From positions 1 through 64,000 of the forward strand of contig NZ_CP023450.1 of NCBI RefSeq assembly GCF_002355275.1: 64,000 nt of DNA, given 5' to 3'. The stretch is from Rhizorhabdus dicambivorans. GTDB taxonomy: Bacteria; Pseudomonadota; Alphaproteobacteria; Sphingomonadales; Sphingomonadaceae. Under the pieces are notes generated by a model. It had not been told where the DNA came from. It did not search any database and was given only the letters and a program-made list of their open reading frames with translations. Position numbers and translations under genes: made by a program. Of this stretch, positions 60,059 to 64,000 are shown piece after piece; positions within the stretch are counted from its first letter, which is position 1; each line of letters opens with the position of its first letter.

Positions 60059-62071
60059 ATGATCCAGTCCGTGAAGGTCAAGAACCTCTCGCTCTCGAAG
60101 GACAATGTCCGCAAATCCAATCGCGATGCCGACCTCGACAGCCTCGCCGACAATATCGCCGCGCATGGCCTGTTGCAGAATCTCGTGGTCACGCCGCTCA
60201 AGAAGGCAGGACATTTCACCGTCAAGGCGGGTGGCCGCCGCTTGCGGGCGCTCCAGCGGCTGATCGATTCAGGTCGGCTTGCCGGGGACCATGAGGTTCA
60301 GGTGCTGGTGCTCGAGGATGATGCCGGATCGGCCGAAGCGAGCCTTGCCGAGAATTTCCACCGCGTCGCGATGAACCCGGCGGATGAGTGCTCGGCTTTC
60401 AAGCACTTCCTCGACAAGGGCGCGAGTGCCGAGGATGTGGCGAAACGTTTCGGCGTCACGACCCGCTTCGTTGAGCAGCGGGTACGGCTTGCCGAACTGG
60501 CTCCTCTCGTATTCGCGGCGCTGGCGGCGGGCGAGATCACGCTGGGGGTCGCCCAGGCTTATGCCGTCACGCCCGACGTCGATCGCCAGGCGCGCGTGTT
60601 CGAGAGCATGAGCCGGTCCTATTATGGCGACAATCCCGACAATATCCGCCGTGCGCTCCTCAACGGAACGGTCAAGGCGACCGACGCCAAGGCACGGTTC
60701 GTCGGCCGCGAGGCCTATGTCGGCGCGGGCGGCCGGATCGAGCGCGACCTGTTCGGTGAAGATGTGGACGAGAGCTGGATCGACGTGGAGCTCATCGAGC
60801 AGCTGGCCGCCCAGAAGCTTGAAGCGGCCGCGGAAGCGCTCGCTGCCGAACAGAAGCTGGCGTTCGTGACGCCGGTTCTCGCGACGCATGTGCCCTATGA
60901 TACGGAGTGCCAGCTCCACGAATATCATCCGCCGCTGCGCGAATTGAGCGGGGACGAGCAGGAGCGCGTCGATAGTCTCTCGGATGAGGGCGACGCGCTC
61001 ATCCGCGAACTTGAGACCGAACTCGAGGACGGCACGCCCGAGGCCGAGGCGGCTTCGGCGCGTCTCGCCGACATCGAGCGGGAACTCGATACGATCGAGG
61101 CGTCGCGCACGATGGTCGATGATGCGATCAAGGACCAGCTGGGCACCTTCATCTATCTGGCGCCCGATGGCAGTCCGCGGGTGCACAGCCGCATGTTCAG
61201 CGAGCGCGCCATCCGGCAGGCGGGCGAGGATGCAGAACCCGAAGCACCGTCCGGCAAGGTCGCGGCCTCCCGGCTCAGCGCGACGCTGGTTGACGAACTC
61301 GCGACCCAGCGCCGGCAGATCCTGGCAGCCCATGTCGCCTCGGATGCCGGGTTCGCGCTCGATCTCACGATATTCCTGATGGCGCACCGGACGGTGTTCG
61401 CCAGCAGCTATGTCCGGGACCACGCGACGTTGCAGGCCGCCGCCGCGAGCTTCCCGATCGTCAGCTTCCGCGATGAAGGTAGCGCGGCGAGCAATGTCCT
61501 GACCGAACAGCGCCAGGCGCTCGATGTGAGCTGGGCAGGCGGGAACACGCTGTCGTCCCGCTTCGATGCCTTCCGGCAACTGGATGAACAGGCGCGCGCC
61601 GATTGGCTCGCCCATGTCATGGCGCAGACGCTGGAGCCGACACTCAACGTCGACGATGGCGGGCGCCGCAACGGCTTCCACGATCATCTCGGACGGCTGC
61701 TCGACATTGATGTCGCGCAATGGTGGCGGCCCGATGCCCAGAACTTTTTCGGGCGGGTGAAGAAGGACGTCATGCTCGAAGCGCTCGACGAGATCGGCGG
61801 GCCGGTGCTGCGCGGCCGATACAAGGACGCCAAGAAGGGTGACCTTGCCAATGCCTGCGCTGCGCTCTGTTCGGGGCAGGGCATCGTCGAGGCCGAAGTC
61901 CGGGAAAAGGCGCTCTCCTGGCTGCCCGACGAGATGCGGTTCGGCGCGATCGAAAAGCCCGAAAGCTTCCGGAGCTATTCCGCTTTCCTCAGCGATGAAG
62001 ACGACAGCGACGGCGGGGCAGGGGAGATCGCCCCCGATGGCGATGCTGGCGACTTCGAACAGGCCGCCTGA
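60059..62071 (+). CDS. Large ParB-like DNA-binding protein
   Basis: A 670-residue protein whose first 170 residues are a ParB/Srx-type domain: L-S-L-S-K-D-N-V-R-K-S-N, then D-S-L-A-D-N-I-A-A-H-G-L-L-Q-N-L-V-V, K-A-G-G-R-R-L-R-A-L, L-A-E-N-F-H-R-V-A-M-N-P, and a helix-turn-helix A-K-R-F-G-V-T-T-R-F-V-E-Q-R. The rest has a long acidic coiled coil (residues 300-370) and an unknown C-terminal domain. It is not the partition ParB, which is encoded at 50213. Such proteins are usual companions of strawberry-notch and ArdC genes. ATG 60059 follows GAAGGA. Confidence 0.85.
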   Translation: MIQSVKVKNLSLSKDNVRKSNRDADLDSLADNIAAHGLLQNLVVTPLKKAGHFTVKAGGRRLRALQRLIDSGRLAGDHEVQVLVLEDDAGSAEASLAENFHRVAMNPADECSAFKHFLDKGASAEDVAKRFGVTTRFVEQRVRLAELAPLVFAALAAGEITLGVAQAYAVTPDVDRQARVFESMSRSYYGDNPDNIRRALLNGTVKATDAKARFVGREAYVGAGGRIERDLFGEDVDESWIDVELIEQLAAQKLEAAAEALAAEQKLAFVTPVLATHVPYDTECQLHEYHPPLRELSGDEQERVDSLSDEGDALIRELETELEDGTPEAEAASARLADIERELDTIEASRTMVDDAIKDQLGTFIYLAPDGSPRVHSRMFSERAIRQAGEDAEPEAPSGKVAASRLSATLVDELATQRRQILAAHVASDAGFALDLTIFLMAHRTVFASSYVRDHATLQAAAASFPIVSFRDEGSAASNVLTEQRQALDVSWAGGNTLSSRFDAFRQLDEQARADWLAHVMAQTLEPTLNVDDGGRRNGFHDHLGRLLDIDVAQWWRPDAQNFFGRVKKDVMLEALDEIGGPVLRGRYKDAKKGDLANACAALCSGQGIVEAEVREKALSWLPDEMRFGAIEKPESFRSYSAFLSDEDDSDGGAGEIAPDGDAGDFEQAA

Positions 62072-62085
62072 GGCGAACGCCTAAC

Positions 62086-62113
62086 GGCGGGCGGCGCTTT
62101 CGTGTCGCCCGCC
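62086..62113. terminator. Hairpin after the ParB-like gene
   Basis: GGCGGGCG (62086-62093) and CGCCCGCC (62106-62113) form an eight-base stem with a twelve-base loop, fifteen bases after the stop. No T run. Confidence 0.45.
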
Positions 62114-62163
62114 GCCCTTCATCGGCGGCGCTGAGACAGCCGCTCTTTCGCGGAGTATCCACC

Positions 62164-62910
62164 ATGACCCAATCATCGGGCCGGCCCTCGCCGGCCGAGA
62201 CCATCACGCGCGCCATCATCGACCGGCTCGAGGCCGGTGTGCGTCCCTGGGTACGGCCCTGGCGATCATGCGCCGCGCAAGGGCGCCCGCTGCGCGCCAA
62301 TGGCGAGCCCTATCGCGGCATGAACACCTTTTGGCTATGGCTGGCCGCCGAGCAGTGCGGCTATCGGTCCCGCTACTGGATGACCTATCGGCAAGCACAA
62401 AGCCTCGGCGGGCAGGTCCGTGCCGGTGAGCAGTCGCAATTTGCGATCTTCTACAAAGCCTATTCGAAGAAGGTCGATTCCTACGAACGTCCGGGTGAGC
62501 TCGTCGATGAGCAGCGCCGGGTCATGCGGTCCTATGCGGTCTTCAATGCCGATCAGATCGATACACTGCCGGGCGATTTCTATCCCGAAGCCCTCTCCCT
62601 CGTCCCGCCGGGCGACCGGCTCGGTCCGCGGGCGGAGCGCTTCGTCGATCGGCTGCCCGCGCGGCTGCGATGCGGCGGCGATCGTGCTTATTATGATCTG
62701 CGCGCGGACGTCATCACCATGCCGCCGGTCGAGCAATTCGACACGCGCGCCGCCTGGGCAGCCACCATTGCGCATGAGGCCGGCCACTGGACAGGCCATC
62801 CAGCCCGGCTTGCCCGATCGTTCGGGAAGCGCTTCGGCGATCAGGCATATGCGTTCGAGGAGTTGGTCGCCTTATCTGGACAGTCTGCGCCGCTCGCAAC
62901 TTTGCAGTAA
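62164..62910 (+). CDS. ardC: ArdC-like antirestriction protein, C-terminally truncated
   Basis: A 248-residue protein. The N-terminal domain (A-I-I-D-R-L-E-A-G-V-R-P-W-V-R-P-W, then Y-R-G-M-N-T-F-W-L-W) is the ssDNA-binding DUF1738 part of ArdC. The C-terminal zincin part has I-A-H-E-A-G-H-W-T-G-H (about residue 204). Normal ArdC goes on about 50-60 residues after F-E-E-L-V-A; here the frame changes to L-S-G-Q-S-A-P-L-A-T-L-Q and stops. ArdC protects incoming DNA from restriction. The break is next to an inverted repeat and an integrase, so the 3' end was probably lost by insertion. Confidence 0.85.
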   Translation: MTQSSGRPSPAETITRAIIDRLEAGVRPWVRPWRSCAAQGRPLRANGEPYRGMNTFWLWLAAEQCGYRSRYWMTYRQAQSLGGQVRAGEQSQFAIFYKAYSKKVDSYERPGELVDEQRRVMRSYAVFNADQIDTLPGDFYPEALSLVPPGDRLGPRAERFVDRLPARLRCGGDRAYYDLRADVITMPPVEQFDTRAAWAATIAHEAGHWTGHPARLARSFGKRFGDQAYAFEELVALSGQSAPLATLQ

Positions 62911-62934
62911 GGTCGGCGATGGACGCCCACGGTA

Positions 62935-62998
62935 GGCAGTAATCAGGCTGGCCGTAGCGCTGACCCAAGAGCTGGCGGAGGCCAGCCTGATTGCTGCC
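62935..62998. repeat. Inverted repeat at the ardC break
   Basis: The 19-base arms GGCAGTAATCAGGCTGGCC (62935-62953) and GGCCAGCCTGATTGCTGCC (62980-62998) pair with one mismatch across a 26-base spacer. It starts 25 bases after the truncated ardC stop and precedes a tyrosine recombinase gene. It may be the end of a mobile element or an attachment site. Confidence 0.65.
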
Positions 62999-63067
62999 GG
63001 GTCATAGTGCGCAACGGTGTGAAGGTCAGCTTCCCGGTGGGGGGGCCGGGGGGAGGGCTTCGCGCCG

Positions 63068-64000
63068 GTGTCGATCATTACTGTTTGCGAGCGCCGCGAG
63101 GCCAGGGGCCTCGATGCGCATGTGCCGCTGATCCTGCGCGGCGACGCGCTCTATGATCCCGATCTGGATCGCTTCTTTCTCGACCTGCCGTTGTCGGGCG
63201 TCCGCTCGCGGCACTCGCTTCGCGCCTATGCCTATGATGTCGTTGTCTGGCTTCGCTTTCTCGATGCCTGCGGCAAGACCGTGTGGGCTGCGACCCGCGA
63301 CGATGTCGACGCCTATCATCGTGAGCGACGCCGCGACGAGGCCGATCACCGGATAACGGCCGCAAGCTGGAACCGCGCCGTCGCCAGTCTCGATCGCCTT
63401 TACCGATGGGGTGAGCAGCACGGGCTGATCACCGACGCGCCGTTCAGCCGCCGCGCCGTGTGGCGACCGGCGCATGGTGGCCGTCGCGGCATGATCGCGG
63501 CGCGCAATGACGCCTATGAACGTGTTGCCAGGCGATCAGATGTGCGGTTCGTCACGATGGACGACTACCGTATTTTCCGCGAGGTCGGCCTGCGCGGCCT
63601 TACCCCTGACGGCACCGAGCGCCCCGGCGCGCGCGACCGGAACGGGCTGCGCAACGCGCTGTTTGCCGATCTTCTCGTCACCACCGGCCTGCGCCTCGAA
63701 GAGGCGTCGGGCCTGCTCGCCGCCGAGCTCGCGGCGATCGACCGCGAGGACGGCGATGCCCAACAACTTTGGCTGCCTCTCCCGCCACCGCTGACCAAGG
63801 GCGACCGGGGACGCAGCGTCCTGCTCCCGCGTCGGCTGCTTCGTCAGATTGCCGCTTACGTCGCCGTCGAGCGCGCAGCGGGCGTGGCCAAGTTCGCCGC
63901 GCGAGACGGCGCGACCAAGCTCGAACGATCGATCCCTGTCACCCGCGCCGGTCTCGACCGCATGCGCGATATCTGCACCCCGGAGGAACGATGCCGCCTG
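63068..64000 (+). CDS. Tyrosine recombinase/integrase (partial, runs off the window)
   Basis: An open frame from GTG 63068 to the window end (311 codons seen). A G-rich ribosome site (63048-63057) lies ten bases before. It reads R-G-D-A-L-Y-D-P-D-L-D-R-F-F-L-D-L-P, then S-R-H-S-L-R-A-Y-A-Y-D-V-V-V-W-L-R-F-L-D (a SAM-like core-binding domain), and T-T-G-L-R-L-E-E-A-S-G-L-L, the box with catalytic Arg I. The H-x-x-R and Tyr boxes should be beyond 64000. It differs from the recombinase at 44802. It may be the first gene of a multi-recombinase element. Confidence 0.82.
   Translation, partial: MSIITVCERREARGLDAHVPLILRGDALYDPDLDRFFLDLPLSGVRSRHSLRAYAYDVVVWLRFLDACGKTVWAATRDDVDAYHRERRRDEADHRITAASWNRAVASLDRLYRWGEQHGLITDAPFSRRAVWRPAHGGRRGMIAARNDAYERVARRSDVRFVTMDDYRIFREVGLRGLTPDGTERPGARDRNGLRNALFADLLVTTGLRLEEASGLLAAELAAIDREDGDAQQLWLPLPPPLTKGDRGRSVLLPRRLLRQIAAYVAVERAAGVAKFAARDGATKLERSIPVTRAGLDRMRDICTPEERCRL

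Noticed and set aside
55913-60214. Minus-strand open frame of 1433 codons
   Set aside because: It lies opposite the strawberry-notch gene, which has clear motifs. The antisense frame is a product of high GC3 and has no recognised domains.
1-64000. rRNA, tRNA, CRISPR or IS transposase genes
   Set aside because: None could be seen by reading; no spaced identical repeats of CRISPR type and no DDE transposase motif were found. A computed search would be needed to exclude small RNAs.

Overview
The window looks like part of a plasmid or plasmid-like replicon from a sphingomonad-type alphaproteobacterium. The evidence is the high GC content, protein style and backbone gene set: repA-parA-parB, a strawberry-notch helicase, ArdC, a large ParB-like protein and a RES/Xre toxin-antitoxin pair. 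No rRNA, tRNA or CRISPR array was seen. The assignment is an inference from gene content, not from a database search.

The left two thirds (about 0.5-44.7 kb) is a dense heavy-metal resistance island. It holds: (i) a copper/silver block with a DUF411 protein, a cusCBA-type operon carrying about 19 frame changes, and a CusF lipoprotein, with the block flanked on each side by the same two-gene cassette of small secreted proteins pointing inward; (ii) a regulon of MerR-type promoters serving a SAM methyltransferase, a cation-diffusion-facilitator-like transporter and a cytochrome c-FTR1 fusion, with the MerR gene followed by a MAPEG protein; (iii) a mer fragment (merR, merT and a small Cys-rich protein, without merP or merA) and a universal stress protein; (iv) two complete czcCBA Zn/Co/Cd efflux operons, each preceded by a small His/Cys-containing exported protein; (v) a DUF190 protein, a SRPBCC protein, a P1B-4-type ATPase, a TolC-family channel, a CzcD-type CDF and several small lipoproteins; (vi) a frameshifted Nramp-like transporter and a dmeR-dmeF-type regulator/efflux pair with a FrmR/RcnR-like operator.

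The right third (about 44.8-64.0 kb) is plasmid backbone. From left to right it has a tyrosine recombinase translationally coupled to a TIR-like protein, with a dif-like palindrome just upstream; an unknown 388-residue protein; an Xre/RES toxin-antitoxin pair with a lone antitoxin homologue facing it; parB, parA and repA on the minus strand with two identical parS-like palindromes around parA; an iteron cluster that is probably the replication origin; then ssb, a Toprim primase-like gene, a 1399-residue methyltransferase-helicase (strawberry notch), a 670-residue ParB-like protein and a truncated ardC. Next to the truncated ardC lie a 65-bp inverted repeat and a second tyrosine recombinase that runs off the window.

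How the parts fit together (inference): periplasmic binders and chaperones collect metal, RND pumps export it across the outer membrane, P-type ATPase and CDF pumps move it from cytoplasm to periplasm, and MerR and FrmR/RcnR repressors or activators sense it. The backbone supplies replication, partition, addiction and entry functions. The most interesting candidates for new biology are the TIR-like/tyrosine-recombinase unit with its palindrome, the mirrored small-protein cassettes around cus, the apparently leaderless MerR promoters, and the iteron copies embedded inside parB.
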